Shown here piece by piece: positions 1-13,363 of a stretch of DNA of 64,000 bases. The number at the start of each line of letters is the position of its first letter. Within the stretch, counting starts at the first letter, position 1. The translations under genes were made by a program, and so were the position numbers. Under the pieces are notes generated by a model. That model did no database searches, was not told where the DNA came from, and saw nothing but the letters and a program-made list of their open reading frames with translations. The stretch comes from Yponomeuta sedellus (lineage: Eukaryota > Arthropoda > Insecta > Lepidoptera > Yponomeutidae), in assembly GCA_934045075.1 (NCBI GenBank), contig OW203727.1, positions 16,242,861 through 16,306,860 on the forward strand. The letters run 5' to 3'.

Positions 1-206
1 ACAGTAAAATACGTATGATAAAAAATATAAATGTTGTCCATTCCCGACGTAAATAAACGTCCCGTACTAGTATGATTGCTTTAGCGTTTGTAACAAACAG
101 ATGAAAATTTCTCGCAATTTTGGAGTTAGTGGGCATCATAAAATTGGTTAAATTGGTATCGTGACACCCTGGTCTCTGCCAACCCCTCTGAGATACAGGC
201 GTGACC

Positions 207-1538
207 ACTGTCCAAGCACTTTTTTTCTACTGGGTGTCCTCTTAGCTCAGTGTGGCCGTAGCATAAACAGTCAATTTTAGACTTTGCGGTAGCTAGGCAA
301 GAATCCAAGTGCATCCAAGGACAAAACACCTAAAACATTCGGTTTTCAAGCTTTACATTGCTTACACATGCCTGGTTGAGATAAAGCACTCGTGTCCTCG
401 ACCGTACACCTTGACACACTTGTCGTTTCTAGTACACGTAAATTATTCAATTTTGTCACAATGGGGACAGCATGCATATCGTGTGAACTCATTGTAAGCT
501 GACCTCTGATTGTCCATCGTCACCTAAGCCACCTTGACTGGATGTTGATTAATATTTTTTATGATTCCGGAAATGGCTTAGACTTAAAACACTTAGCTTT
601 TTTCTCAATAATAGCACTCATATCGGTCTACTCACACTTGAGTTTGCGAGGCTGCCAATCATAAATTCTTTCATGACTTTCTTATTTCTGATACAACGAA
701 TCTGCTGAGCACAGCCCGTTCCATAGAACAAGCAAATATGAATCGGAGGACAATACCGTTGTATTGTTGTTCGTTGTATCGTTCGTTGTTGTATCGTTGT
801 GTAGTGGTTCCAAATTTCAGCGCATTCCCTTCAGGATGCTTTTTTAAATCTTTATTATGTAGGGATTTTCGTACACAAAAGGTGACAATGTCAATCCCAT
901 CGTTGCTTATAATGCAAAAAAAATTCTAGCTGCCTTGACAAAGGTTCAGCTAGGACGCTCTCAAATATGCCTACATTTATACATTGAATGGGCATTGTCA
1001 CATCCTATTTTTTATTCTATAAATCTAAAATATAGACTAATATAAGAAACTAATTTGAATATTTTCTTAATTTTTGATGTAAATTATTTTTTTATTAATT
1101 ATTTAAAGTTTTGTAAGTATGACGTCACCACTGGCATTATGAACTACGTTCATTGAATTTATTCATGACAAAAAAAAAATTGACGTGTGACAAATGTTGT
1201 TGTTGACGAATTTTTTTTTTTATTTGTAGGCAATGGAACTACCGCTTTAGAGCCAATGATGACGTCATTGCAAGAAAAATGAAGTGAACATAATTTTGCG
1301 ATAAATATTAATAATCCGTTTTTATTTTACCTATTTAAACTCCTAATAATAATCAGTATCCCTATTCCTCGAAATGGTTTTCACTTTAAGACAGTCGATG
1401 CCTCCCTGATCAATGCCCATTGCAGTGATTTTATAATCTCTCGTCTATTTTACGGTCACATTCCAGTAAGAAGTTCAGCAAGTCCTTTTCTATCTTTTAT
1501 CAGTGTATCTTTTTTATATCATTCAAACGCCTTTCGTC
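207..1538. other. No gene recognised
   Basis: AT-rich DNA. A low-complexity gttgtatcgttcgttgtt stretch lies near 765-805. Two tgacgtca palindromes lie at about 1119-1126 and 1260-1267 (the second is imperfect). Short frames resemble nothing known. Confidence 0.6.
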
Positions 1539-1972
1539 CTACCTGTGATGACCTACGGAGCCGAGACATAGACACTCCCGAAAGGGCTGGTCCACCAGTT
1601 CAAAGTCTCTCAGCGAGCTATGAAGATAGCTATGCTCGGAGTTTCTCTGAAGAATAGGATTCGTAACGAATGAATCCGACAGAGAACCATAGTTATCGAC
1701 ATAGCTCAGAGAATTAGCGAGCTGAAGTGGCAGTGGGCTGGCCATATCTCGCGAAGAACTGACCACCGTTGCAGTAAACGTGTTCTTGAGAGGAGACCGC
1801 GACTCGGCAAACGTAGTGTAGGACGCCCTCCGATCAGGTGGGATGACGATCTGCAAAAAACTGCCGGCAGATGCTGGATGCAGCAAGCTGAAGACAGGGC
1901 GCTATGGCGCTCATTAGGGGAGGGCAATGTCCAGCAGTGGACTACATAATGTAGCCTGAAGAAGAAGAAGAA
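1539..1972 (+). mobile_element. RTE-type LINE 3' fragment
   Basis: Translation gives LPVMTYGAET, MLGVSLKNRIRNE, LKWQWAGHISRRTD and RPPIRWDDDLQKTAG, the C-terminal part of an RTE-clade ORF, with stops at two places. The end is a gaagaag tail. It is a dead, 5'-truncated copy. Confidence 0.8.
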
Positions 1973-2385
1973 ACTCCTTCTCTTGGGAACTTATTTTAAG
2001 TCTCGAAATCTTTGGCATATTGCCAGTAATTGTACACTCGTCCTTAGAAGAATAATGTGGGTTAATACGAATGTGTCAATTTCATATTGTGACCAATGCA
2101 GTATGCAACTACGTGATAATGTGACGAATAACGGAAGTCTTGTATCTTCTCGCTAAAGTGGTCAATGTTTCATGTAACGAATCGCGACATGCTCATGTGA
2201 CATGCACGCACGCCAGTGTTGGGTACTTTTTATTTTGGCCTTTGCTAATACATTATCTATTTGATCGAAGAACGTCTCGCATGATATATATTTCGTCAAT
2301 ATTTCTTCCTTTATCCTCTCCATGCGTCCAAATAAACGTAATATTTCTTTCTCAATTCTAGAAATATTAACGTAACATGTGATTG

Positions 2386-2488
2386 CCGTCCACCAATCCG
2401 GACTTGGCGCCCGTGGTGGAGTATGGCCTATACCCTTCTCAGGGAAGAGATCCGTGCTCCTCAATGGGGACATAATGGGTTGATGTTG
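2386..2488 (+). mobile_element. 3' fragment of the 5S-SINE
   Basis: It contains ccaccaatccggacttggcg, cccgtggtggagtatggcct and ggggacataatgggttgatg, matching the 3' end of the full copies. Confidence 0.6.
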
Positions 2489-2995
2489 ATGTGACTGTCA
2501 AAGCGATTTGTAGTATGTGAAGTTTTTAGAAATACACACATTTTCATTAATAGTTCAACACTGAAAACCGACTACGCTAAGTATGCCAATTTGCCAATGC
2601 TACTAACTTGTCTCACTTTGAATCTACAACCTCCATGCTCGTAGGTTCCATTCTCACTAGAGACCACCGTTCATTTGTATAAATGGCCTCAGTCTGTGTG
2701 TTTATTATGTCCTTGCCTAGTTACTTTACAGGGTATTCTAGTTTGGGACCACGACAGACTGCGGGAAATAATTATACCCTATAATAATTCTATGCTAATG
2801 TCTATAAACTCATCAAGGAAAACTCTCCCCTAAAGGTTAAGCTCGCAATGACAGATCTTTAATCGAGAAAATTCATCGTGTGTCCTAGACGGGGCACGTC
2901 TAGACGTTCACCGAACAAATGACACATTTAACTTTCACTGTATACTAGCAATGCCTGCGACTTCGATCGCGTGGCATTAAGGTAAAATATATTCT

Positions 2996-3185
2996 TAATC
3001 GTAAATTCTTCTTTTTACTATTCAAATTAGCACCGACTACCCGCGTCTATTTCTCCATCGGCAAATTCTTCAATGTGAGGTGACTTAGAAGAAATTTCCG
3101 CAATAAGGCCGACAGTTGAATCTTATCTTTTGTACCTGCTGTTTGTGTAACTATTTTCCGGTAAACAATAAAGAATATTCTATGT
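2996..3185 (+). mobile_element. Jockey-like LINE 3'UTR fragment
   Basis: It carries the block gcaccgactacccgcgtcta, a second block aataaggccgacagttg, and an end with aataaagaata. Similar 3'UTRs occur at 26765-26930 and 30760-30930. Confidence 0.45.
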
Positions 3186-3394
3186 TAAATAGGAGATACT
3201 CTCTCTCCGTGAGAAGGCCTGTGCCCTACACTGGGACGTGATAGAGGTTTCATTATTTAATATAGCAGCAGCACTCCAATCTATTTCGTTTGGAGACGCT
3301 TCAGCTACTAACGAAAGAGTGCAAAGCATCGATTACACAACTTCCGTCTCCTATTTATATTACCTATCTCTATATGTAAATTTCCCGGAACCGG

Positions 3395-3505
3395 CGTGCG
3401 TGCATGCAACGACTTATGAACGTCGATGAAGCGAAGGTGATCTGTCAGGCAAGTGGCAGTCCCTAGTCTCTGATTACCTCTCTGGGATACAGTCGTGATG
3501 TTATG
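3395..3505 (+). mobile_element. LINE tail fragment (family D)
   Basis: It contains gtgcgtgcatgcaacgactt, gatgaagcgaaggtgatctg and ctctgggatacagtcgtgat. Minus-strand relatives lie at 2180-2350, 16723-16870 and 23820-24005, and a plus-strand end lies at 168-206. Its encoded peptide ACVHATTYER appears in more than one copy. Confidence 0.5.
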
Positions 3506-5556
3506 TATGTTTTTTTTTATATATTATCATTTCAACTGTTAAATAACTAATGATTTGGCTCCAGAACTTCTATAAGGTACCCGTGACCTTTCTATGGCAT
3601 GATCCATAAGTGAATCTCGTACAGGCAAACTCACAGGGAGACAGACACGTATTTTTGTATCTTTCGGAGTGCCCTGACTAGTTTTCATGTAATAACCCTC
3701 CATGTACACATATTTTATCGGTTACGGTTTCTTTAAACACCATGAATCTTGGGTGGTTTGAAATCCTTGAAAAATTAACGTGCCTTAAAACTAGCTTATA
3801 CAATAGATATCGAATACGCAAGTTTGTTCTTACAGGGTCTTTCCAAAGTACCTCGAGACAAACTCGAACCTATTTGTATGATTAGCAGCTAGTTAGAGTA
3901 ATGCGTGCGTGCTGCAGGTCCGAATATTTTTTTTTCTTTCGTTCGTGCATAAACGTAATGCTCTAAGTAGATAGCGTTTTTAACTACTAATTACAAAACC
4001 GCGGCTTTCAAATCACCTACAATTCATAGTGTATACAGATAAAAGAAGGCGAGTTCCAAGGGCGTGTTCTTGATATTGATCGCGTAGCAAGTTTCGACCG
4101 CAATTCTTTCGCTTTAGATCATTAAGGTGGTGCTGATGTAGTGCTTAGAGCTGTCTCGCAAAAATAGTTCAAATAATTAATAAGTGAGTATTAGTTGCTG
4201 TACTAAATGGCAGGATAAGTGTAAAAGTTACGAGTAAGTAATAGCACGAAAAGACATATGATAAAAATTATGGAATTAGTTGTCCACAACAACAAACAGT
4301 TTTTAAGCCAACTCCAAAATATTGAAAATTAAAGCGGGTAGAGCTGTTTGTTGGTTTAACATAAAAAATTTTGAATGAATGAGGAAGCGCTATTTTTTAT
4401 GTGGGTAATGGCAATGTGTAACGCACGTGTAACGCGATACTACTGCCATATAGCGGCAAGAAAAGATCTGATTAACGGCTGATTTGTTCTACTCAACGAT
4501 ATGTAAGTAAACGACCAACGATATGTTCTACTCGTAGTTACAGTCCTCGCCGAGGCGACATGTTTTGGTTGCATGTGGGTTAAACCCTCCGGTTGTGACG
4601 ATCACACTGAAAGATGACGTCAAAAATATTAGGAGATTCATAGATCCATCATACATCCATACAAACTATCGTGAACGTATGAACCATATATTATTCAATA
4701 TTTCGTCGGTGTACTTAATAGAAATATTCGTCCAGTTGTTATTGGCTTTTTTTTTTACTGGTAGAAAATGCCATTAGGTCAACCATTTGTTGACTTTATT
4801 TTGAGCATTAGAGTGATTAAATAAATAAATGTAAGAAAAAATGAATGAAGGTATAAATAAAGTGTTATATATACATAAAAGATAAAGAAATAAATTTATT
4901 TATTTTGTTTGGTTTGTCTTGTGGTTTAAATAAAGGTATTTTTTCTTTCTTTCATTACAACTTTGGTATCGTAGCAAAATACAGCACCATTTAGGACATC
5001 AAGCCCACCTGATTTGTCCACGCCCTTCACAGGTATATTTATCCAGCATTTACATTCGCAATTCCAATTAAATAATTAATTTGACTCTTTCTTTGCCAGA
5101 CTTTTATAGAAGAAGGGTGCCTTTGACCCTAATAGGCTGATACGCCTACGCTGTCTGTCTGTCTAACAAAGGTCTCGGCTAAAACGGCTTAAAGCAAACG
5201 TCTTTATCTCTGGAACTAAACAGGTAGGTTGGAATTTTCACTGAATATTATATTTCTTAACCTAATTTTTTTTCGTAAGCTCTACACGTTCGAAATGTGG
5301 CTATATAGAAGAAAGCTGAAAATATAGTGGACGAACAGAGTAAGTTATGAAGAATGGACATACAATTAGAGCTCCTAAAGATCATAAAACGGAGAAAACT
5401 ACAATCTTACCATGTGCGATTCACAAGCACAATCCGCTGTAACTCATTCTACAAGGCAAAATTCAAGGATGAAGGAGACCAAGCCTCAGAAAAACATCGT
5501 AACTCCAAAATCTTGCAGAGTGGTTCAACATGAGAAACATAGAGCTCCGACATAAA
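3506..5556. other. No gene recognised
   Basis: AT-rich sequence without clear repeats. A short LINE-like piece may be present near 5100-5160 (cgcctacgctgtctgtctgt). Frames under 75 codons show no family features. Confidence 0.6.
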
Positions 5557-5792
5557 GTGATGCAATTTGCTTAAGCCAGATGTCGCTGCCTGTACGTAAT
5601 ACAGAGAATAGTGTAAAGAGGTTCGAAATTTCACTGATGCCAGTGAGTCGCCCATTGGCTCAATTGGTAGAGCGCTGGCACGGATAGCCAGAGGTTGCGG
5701 TTTCGAATCCCGGCATGGGTGAAATTTTTAGCCTCTAAATAGGTTTTTAAATTTGTCCTTAGCACGGGTTAGTGCATTAAAAATAAAAATAG
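5557..5792 (+). mobile_element. tRNA-derived SINE, family A, near full-length
   Basis: It has a 5' leader (gatgtcgctgcctgtacgta), a tRNA-like part at 5650-5721 (cccattggctcaattggtag, agcgctggcacggatagcca, then ttcgaatcccgg) and a tail reading gcctctaaataggttttt and gcacgggttagtgcatt. The tRNA-like part has A and B boxes for RNA polymerase III. Many copies with the same leader and tail show it is a SINE and not a tRNA gene. Confidence 0.8.
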
Positions 5793-6230
5793 TATAACCT
5801 TTGATTGCTAGAATGTAACAATAAGACATTCCATAGAACCAATGGCTTATTTTCCATACATAGCAATAAATTAATCGACGTAGGTGCCCATAAAACCAAA
5901 GACTTTATGGCTTTCTTCTAATAATAATATGCTCGTAAAATCGATTGATTTGACCTCAGTTAATATATACGCAGATTAAAGGCCTAAATACACTTTCAAG
6001 GTAGTCGTTAATAGTCTTAACCTTTTATACTTGACATACCTAATACAAATAGGCAATTTAACGAGAGTTCTTTATTTATGTATTTTATTTATTAAGGCTG
6101 CTTCTACGTCTGAAATTCCGTTTTGATCGCAGATTCTAACAGTTGTGAAAAAAATTGTATACTTTTGGTAAATGTCGTTTAAGGCTTTCCTACAAAATAA
6201 TATTACGAAAAAATTTCACACTTTTTTGAT

Positions 6231-6530
6231 TTAATATAGATGACGAAGTTCGACGATATTAGTGACCGAATGTTAAGTCTGAAGTGGCGATGGGCAGGAC
6301 ATCTAGTGAGATATGAAGATGGCAGGTGGACCAGGGCAGTAACGGAGTGGCGACCACGAACCGGGCGGCGGTCGGTGGTCAGACCTGCTGCCCGATAGTC
6401 GGACGATGTGGTCAGGTGGGCAAGAAGCCAGTGGATACGAATGGCAAGTGACCGCAGAGGATGACGTAATGGGGAATATGCATATACCCAGCGGTGGGCA
6501 GAGGTGGGCTGCTGATGATAATGACGTTAA
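6231..6530 (+). mobile_element. RTE-type LINE 3' fragment
   Basis: Translation gives LKWRWAGHLVRYEDGRWT, then in other frames the WTDD-like and QWAE-like ends (cccagcggtgggcagaggtg). The tail has gatgataatgacg. It is strongly degraded. Confidence 0.65.
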
Positions 6531-9239
6531 TGGACCAGTATTGTATCATGCATGACACAAATAATTTTTATTCAAACTTACATCGATTTAGGGTTTTTTT
6601 TCAGTAAAATCTTGAACAAGTCACGTATTACAATGAAATGCAGCTTAAAATTGAATAGAATAGAAAATATTATATCCAGAAATTAATTAATTTGACACAG
6701 TACAATAAAGTTCTTTAAGCTAAAACAAACATGACCTCCAAAATTTTGCACAATGTGAAAGAACAATGTAAAGCAAAAACAAACAGATGTAAATGTAAAT
6801 ACCACGCCAATCATTACTGTGTCTGTGAAAAGAGCCCAACCCAGCATGTGTCACAGAAATATAACTTTCTGTAACGCCGTTACCAAATAAAAAACATTCA
6901 AAACATTCGATGTTTAAAAACATTCCATAAAATATATGTACAGTCTGTTACCTTTTAGAATCGGATGGAATTGGATATATTCGTGTAATAGAAATATCGG
7001 AACTAATGTAACACTTAATTAAATAAACTTAATAAGAAATGTTTTATACAGAGCAAGAAATAGTATTACACTCGTGTGCTTTCGGCAAAAACCGAAGCCT
7101 ACTCTAGAGCCCGAGGTGTATTCTAAAAGCTAACAGACTGTAAGTGAATATTCAATTACTTCATGTTTTCACTATTTTATTAAAGAATCAAAGTTTATAT
7201 ATAAAAATGTTTTCATTTCAAGCCACGATTCGATTTCGTTTATCTTATCGATACTTATCGTAAGTTATTATAAGTTAGGTAATAAAATGAAAACAATTAT
7301 TCATTTATGGAATAGAGAGCAAAAGTGTTAGACAATTGGAACTACACTTGGAAATAAGTTTTAAACACAAAATTTGAATTACCTAACTGTAAATTAAACT
7401 CAACTCGCGAGATTTTCTTACCAGGTTGGTTTCTGTTAGATGTAACTGAACCTTTACACAGACTGATCGATCGATATTACCAACGATATTATAACCACCA
7501 TTATATACGCAGATTACCTCGCCTACTGCGACGTTACTTAGCTAACGTGAAAGCTTTCAAACAAATTAAATAATATTTCAGCCACGCCTGTCGTGCTCCA
7601 GGAGATTTAACTTACCTGATAGAAGGACCGATAATGTGGCGTAGGGTGTAGTCAATAAGGCTAGTTTTATTGGAGGTACCTAACATAAGACGAATTTGGC
7701 ACACCCTCATGTTGACTTATTTATGGATCGTGATACTCTACAGATGTCAACGTTTATGAGCACGCAGAGAGATCAACAAAATCTGGAAGCATCCGTGAAG
7801 TGATGCTGAAAGAGAATGGAAAGAATAACTTGGTCAGAAACGGAGATAAATACGCAGGTTCTAAAGTGAATGAGGGAGAGAAGATTTTTTGTGATGACGA
7901 TCAAATGTAAAAAATAAACGATGAATCTCACGAAGAATTCGTAAAAAATGACATAGAAGCGAATATAAAAGAAATCAAATGTAGAGGAGGCTATGGATAA
8001 GTGATTGTGACCAAATTAAATAAAAACAAACGCACTAGGCTGCGGAGGAATCGGTTCAGCACCGACAAGAATTTAATTCTTCTAAAGTTGATGAATATTT
8101 TAAAAATACAAGTACGAAAAATGTACAACACATTGAAAGTACGTTATTGCACGATTAAACAAAATCATAAAGAAATTTGGAATGAGAGGAGCTTTTACTG
8201 TCTCCAACTCTTTCTGACTTAATGTTTTATATCAAATGAAATAGCAGCAAAAGACCTTTTTCGATTTAATTAATGATTAAGTGATAACGTGCAATAACGG
8301 CAAAATGTTTGCGTAAACAAACACATGGGCTGCTCGCCCCCACTTGACAAAATAGGTTGTGTATATTCACATGCAGGTCACGTACGACAAGATACGATTT
8401 CGGCATTATTATTGCGACAGACCGAGACATCTTGCGGTACTGTTTTTCGAGACCACTTTTAGCAAAAAACCTCCCTATTCTACTTGGGTTAGAGTCTGGT
8501 TTTCCTGTAACGTTTTAGGGCAGTACGTTTAATTATTTATGAGTGTGGCGCGTAATTGTGAATTAGCTGAAAAGAAAGCAGTTTATGTTTTGATCATTTC
8601 GTGCCTTAAACAAGATCGGAAATGGTTGGAGGACTATTCTAAATAGTCGATGATTCGAAGGGGTTAAATCACGTAGAGACTTATGTATGAACAAACCCCC
8701 TACGGAGGTACAGTCAACAGCATGTCAACCTTTTTTCGGGCTATCTCCAAAATGCGCAGTTCCTGAAACACCTCAATAAGGGTTTGTCATTTTCACAAAC
8801 TTTATTCTGTGACCTCGAAGTCCATATTTACTTACATTTTTTGTATAAGGCCTATAAACTTTACAAATTGTCAATTAAGGTCTGTTCGGTCAAGAGGTAG
8901 GGCGACGTTAGTAAATAACAATCATACCTCTTCAAGCTGTCGACATCGAAACCTAAAGAGCGAACGGGTAATTGTTCTGTAATCATAACCGACGCCTGTC
9001 ACAGTGACCTGAAAACAGAATTGTACAGAAGCACCAATTTGGGTCAACCGGTGTTCGTACAGTCCCAACTACGAGTATCAGTGTATTAGTATTCCTTTCC
9101 TGAAAGGCGCCAAAGGGACCATAATATGCGAAGAAAGTCTATTTGTTGACTTGACCTGAACAGCCTTTAGGGCTTTTATTCTTGAACCATAGTTTTTGGT
9201 ATTGATGTTCCTGTGCCCGATTGACCAAATTTTAATAGC
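6531..9239. other. No gene recognised
   Basis: AT-rich. A frame at 8001-8222 is rich in Lys, Arg and Asn and has no recognisable domain. A short motif cacagtgacctgaaa near 9001 recurs at 10515 and may be an old repeat. Confidence 0.6.
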
Positions 9240-9480
9240 CTTAATAATATGGGTGTTCCACTGCAGCACAAAGGTCTCTAGCCCTTTTAGGCCAAGCTTT
9301 TCTGTCATTTGTCACTTCTAACCACATCGGCGAGAATTCGTCCAAATCATATCGCCCGCCGCTGTCTTCTGGGCCTCCCCCGGTTCTTATGACCGCCGCC
9401 CATCGTTTCGGATGTGTAATATACGCCTTACGTGTCTGGCTTAGTTCCACTTCAGTTTGCGGTCTGAACACCCACTTCCG
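9240..9480 (-). mobile_element. LINE-like C-terminal fragment, minus
   Basis: The minus strand encodes NDRKAWPKRARDLCAAVEHP, similar to the end of RTE-type proteins. The same reading frame upstream holds TRKAYITHPKRWAAVIRTGGG. It is short and without other domains. Confidence 0.45.
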
Positions 9481-9571
9481 CTACGCGCGTTTTGGAGCGA
9501 AGTGAACAAGATATAATAAATCCATCCACAAAGAAAGGTCATTTCGAATCACGAAAATAGTTTGGATTTGG

Positions 9572-9783
9572 AAAGAACATTTAAATTATCTGATTTGGGC
9601 TAAGTTAAAAATTACCCGAGGTACTACAAACAATTTACAACAAAAAATCTTACGAGCTAGAGGTGCGAAATATAGAGAAGTATATTTCGCACCTCTAGCT
9701 CGTAAGATTTTTTGTTGTAAATTGTTTGTAGTACCTCGGGTAATTTTTAACTTAGCCCAAATCAGATAATTTAAATGTTCTTT
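9572..9783. repeat. Perfect 103-bp inverted repeat with 6-base loop
   Basis: Arms 9572-9674 and 9681-9783 are exact reverse complements over 103 bases around gagaag. No tRNA, SINE or transposon motif was recognised in the arms. It could be a very young fold-back element, a hairpin-RNA locus or an assembly artefact. Confidence 0.92.
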
Positions 9784-10740
9784 AGAATTTGTGAAGTTGT
9801 TGATACTAAGCAGCTGATAGACTTGAGCATTGAGCATTCTACCTGTACAATAGGTACTTGTAATGAACATTCTAGTTAATTTTAACGAATGTTCATTCGA
9901 AGTAAAAATTCACGAAAACAGCAGTGTTTCAGCGAGCGTTTTAGCGAGAAATAACAGCAACGATAGTAAATTTGCTTCAAGCTTATTGCCAAGCCGAGCG
10001 ATTTTGTCACAGTTCTGCAGTCTGATATCTTAATAAATTATGATTGTGATTAATTAATTGTACTTTATTGCACACGATTTTTTTTTTATTATTAAGTTTA
10101 CAAAACAGAATACAGTTGTTACAAATTCAACTTAAAAAAACATAAACTGTTTGTGTTCTGGACTGCAGTCCAAGGTTTTCCATAGAGGTTTTCCAAATTG
10201 AAAGCGGGATATGCAGTAATAACTTAATCTAGAACATTAAAACGTTTAAATAAGACATAACACAAGAAATAACATGTACAAAAGCGAGTTTATCTCTGTA
10301 AGAGATTTCTTCTAGCAAACCTTGGAGATTACGTGATTACTTACTACCTAGAGAGGTAGCTAGAATTTTTTTGAAAATAGTTCTAACTATATTTGGCTCT
10401 ATGCTCTATTCGATGTTTTGTTCGACAAAATTAGAAACGGGTCTTATATTAAGAATATTTCTATGTAATCCCGATGATATTGGAAGAACGTTCTGTTTAG
10501 TACGTTATCAGTCGGTCACAGTGACCTGAAAATGCTCCGGCCATCGCACCAATTCAATTTAAACCAATTACACTAAATGCCTAAATTCTTGGCACGTATG
10601 AGTCGTAGGACTTTTTGGTTATACGCATTTTAGCTAAAGTCCTAGGTTATTAGCGAAGAAACGGATAAATAACTGACTTGGGTCAAAATGACTTTTATGA
10701 ATACAAGTCATTTTGGTTGTATAAAGTAATTACAAAATAA

Positions 10741-10900
10741 ATGCAGAAGATAACTTCTGGCACTAAGGCCCGCCACTGTCTTAAAGCCCTCCACCAACCC
10801 GGACTTGGTCCCCGTGGTGAAGTACGGCCTAACCTTCCTGCGATGCAGGAAGAGACCCGTGCCCCAGCAGTGGTTGATACAAGGGTGGATATCGAAATAC
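10741..10900 (+). mobile_element. Truncated relative of the 5S-SINE
   Basis: Only the 3' half is present: ggcccgccactgtcttaaag, acccggacttggtccccgtg and ggaagagacccgtgccccag. The reading frame that crosses it is not a gene. Confidence 0.6.
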
Positions 10901-11046
10901 AGAAGACAATTATTCTGTCAAAAAGACAAGGAAATAATTATAGGATTTTGCGAAATAAGGTCAACGGTAACTTGAGTATGAAAAAACTTTTTTTACGACA
11001 ACTTTCCTGTATTGTGTTCCTTTCCAACTTTCGTGTCAATAAAGTA

Positions 11047-11068
11047 TAATAATAATAATAATAATAAA
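11047..11068. repeat. (AAT)n short tandem repeat
   Basis: Seven consecutive aat units after an aataaag motif, probably the tail of a degraded retroelement. Confidence 0.8.
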
Positions 11069-11673
11069 CAACTTGTTTATTTTTTCACGATTGGACTGCC
11101 TCATTGGGCTAGCGGTATGTTTGATTAAAGATAAAGATTTATTCATTTGCTAAAACATTGTGTCAGTGAAAATACATAAGCATGCATTTTTGGTATTAAA
11201 TAAAATAAGTTCGGATCTACATGTTCTACTGAAATCTGTGTACATTTAGAGTGACGGAATGTCTGGACACGGTTTCAAACATATCCAAAAAAAAAAAGTT
11301 TGTACTTGTATTATAAAAATTGCTATACTTGTAATGATAAATATTGTTTTATGTCAATAATATTTAAATATTGATATTGATCTTATCAGAAACTGTCACT
11401 GAGGATGTCATTTATAATTTGCATTAATAATACTATAACATGTTGGTATTTTATTAAATATGATAGGGCCCATACAGAGGATACTTTTTCCTAACAGCGC
11501 TGTTTTGCAAGTACAGAGGCGCAGTCTTTCAGGGTCGCGTCTGCCACGTGGCACTGTTTCAGATTGACATAGAAATAAATGGGGGTTGGTCTTTACAAAC
11601 TTAGCTACTTCGATTACCTATATACATTAGCACCACAGAGGTCGTGAGTTCCCTTTCCACTGGAGATATTGTA

Positions 11674-12122
11674 TAGACTATAATTAAAACTGTTTTTATA
11701 CGGATTTATGCTCGTTTATTACATTTTTTACAATTTTCCAACGTTTCGGCACTTTTTCAGGTGCCGTGGTCCCGGATGACTGAGGTGACAGGTGTCTTTT
11801 AGAAATCATTAACGGTTAGTTTACTACCCTCGGCAAAAATTACAAAAGTTAAAATTTGTTTATAAATTTAATTACTAATAATCAATATTGTTGACTTTAT
11901 ATAAAAATTAATTGGTTTGTCTATTTTGGAACGTAACTTCATAATTAACTTTTGTAATTTTTGCCGAGGGTAGTAAACTAACCGTTAATGATTTCTAAAA
12001 GACACCTGTCACCTCAGTCATCCGGGACCTCGGCACCTGAAAAAGTGCCGAAACGTTGGAAAATTGTAAAAAATGTAATAAACGAGCATAAATCCGTATA
12101 AAAACAGTTTTAATTATGTCTA
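11674..12122. mobile_element. Fold-back MITE with about 165-bp arms
   Basis: Left arm (about 11674-11848) and right arm (about 11954-12122) are near-perfect reverse complements, starting tagactataattaaaactg. Between them lie about 105 AT-rich bases. The arms differ at a few positions (for example ggtgccgtggtcc against the complementary ggtgccgaggtcc). No transposase is present. The target duplication was not resolved. Confidence 0.85.
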
Positions 12123-12312
12123 CTGCTCGTGTTAACCTTAGAAAATACTGTATAGGCTATGTCATTACAAAACTACGGCTTAGTAATGTAGATGGTTTAG
12201 TTGCTGGCCAAGCCTGCTTCATTTAAAGATATTTAGAAGTTCCTGAAACCTACTAAAGCATGTGAATGGTAGCGTCATACTCTTTATACGCACAAATGCA
12301 AATACATACTAT

Positions 12313-12618
12313 TTTAAAAACCTACTTAGAGGCTAAAAATTCCACCCATGCCGGAATTCGAACCCGCGACATCTGGCTATTCGTGCCAGCGCTCTTTCCA
12401 ACTGAGATAATGGGCGACTCACCGGCATCAGTGAAAATTTGAACCTCTTTACAATATTCTCTGTATTACGTTCAGGCAGCGACATCTGGGAGAAGTAATT
12501 TGCATCACTTGCAGCCAGAGGTAGCGGGGTCGAATCCCGGCATGTGTGGAATTTTTAGCCAGTAAATAGGTTTTTAAAATTGTCCTTAGCACGGGTTAGT
12601 GCATTAAAAAGAATATAA
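12313..12618. mobile_element. Family A SINE fold-back pair
   Basis: A minus-strand copy (12313-12514) with leader and tRNA part is joined directly to the 3' half of a plus-strand copy (about 12516-12618, from the anticodon region on). The junction lies inside gcagccagaggt. It is not a tRNA gene. Confidence 0.7.
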
Positions 12619-12954
12619 ATACATATTAATTCGAGCTTTGCATCTACGCATTGAAATTATTTATACAGCGTCTAGGGGCACCTTCACTCCCACTAGATGG
12701 GTGAAGGGAATACTCAGACGCTGCAGAGCGTGGACAGTGTTTCATTTTAGATGGTGTAGGCTTGCCCTGCACTGCACCTATACCATCTTGACATCTTAGT
12801 CGGCCTAGTCCACAGAGTACCTACTTTTCAAATACGCCTAGTCCACAGGAAAGGCTGGTCAATACGCGCGATGTTTTACTTCACCGTTCGCGTGTGGTAT
12901 TGCTACTACTAATTTGCACATAAACTTAAATTTAAAAATAAAGTCACATATACA

Positions 12955-13027
12955 TGCCCACACCAGGGATCGAACCTGGGTCTCTCGCTTCCGAGTCCAT
13001 TGTTCTACCCACTGCGCTACCACCGCT
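12955..13027 (-). mobile_element. tRNA-like SINE fragment (unassigned family)
   Basis: On the minus strand gcggtggtagcgcagtgggt and ggttcgatccctgg give A- and B-box-like blocks. The outer ends do not pair as an acceptor stem, so a functional tRNA gene is unlikely. Confidence 0.5.
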
Positions 13028-13363
13028 TACATAGATCATACATTCAAATACATGTATGATCCAGCTTAACGACTTGGGCGTAGTCTATCACAAAACTGCG
13101 AAAACCTATTCCAAATTCATGAAAAAAGCAACAGAAAAAGACTATTCCATATTGCCGACCGTTACGTTTCCCAATACGGACACAAACAAACCCACACACC
13201 TACCTTTCCCACAGGCCGACCGGAGCATTCTGACCTCTCATGTAACTCCGACCTAAATACGTTGGGAGCAACCCAATTACGGTGAATATGGATGGACGCC
13301 ACTTGCATAGACTAATCTGAGCAACAGAAGTGTACTTAACTGCTCTTGCAGTAGTCATAACAG

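Noticed and set aside
1119..1267. CRE-like tgacgtca pair as a regulatory element
   Set aside because: Palindromes of eight bases occur by chance at this scale and no gene lies nearby.
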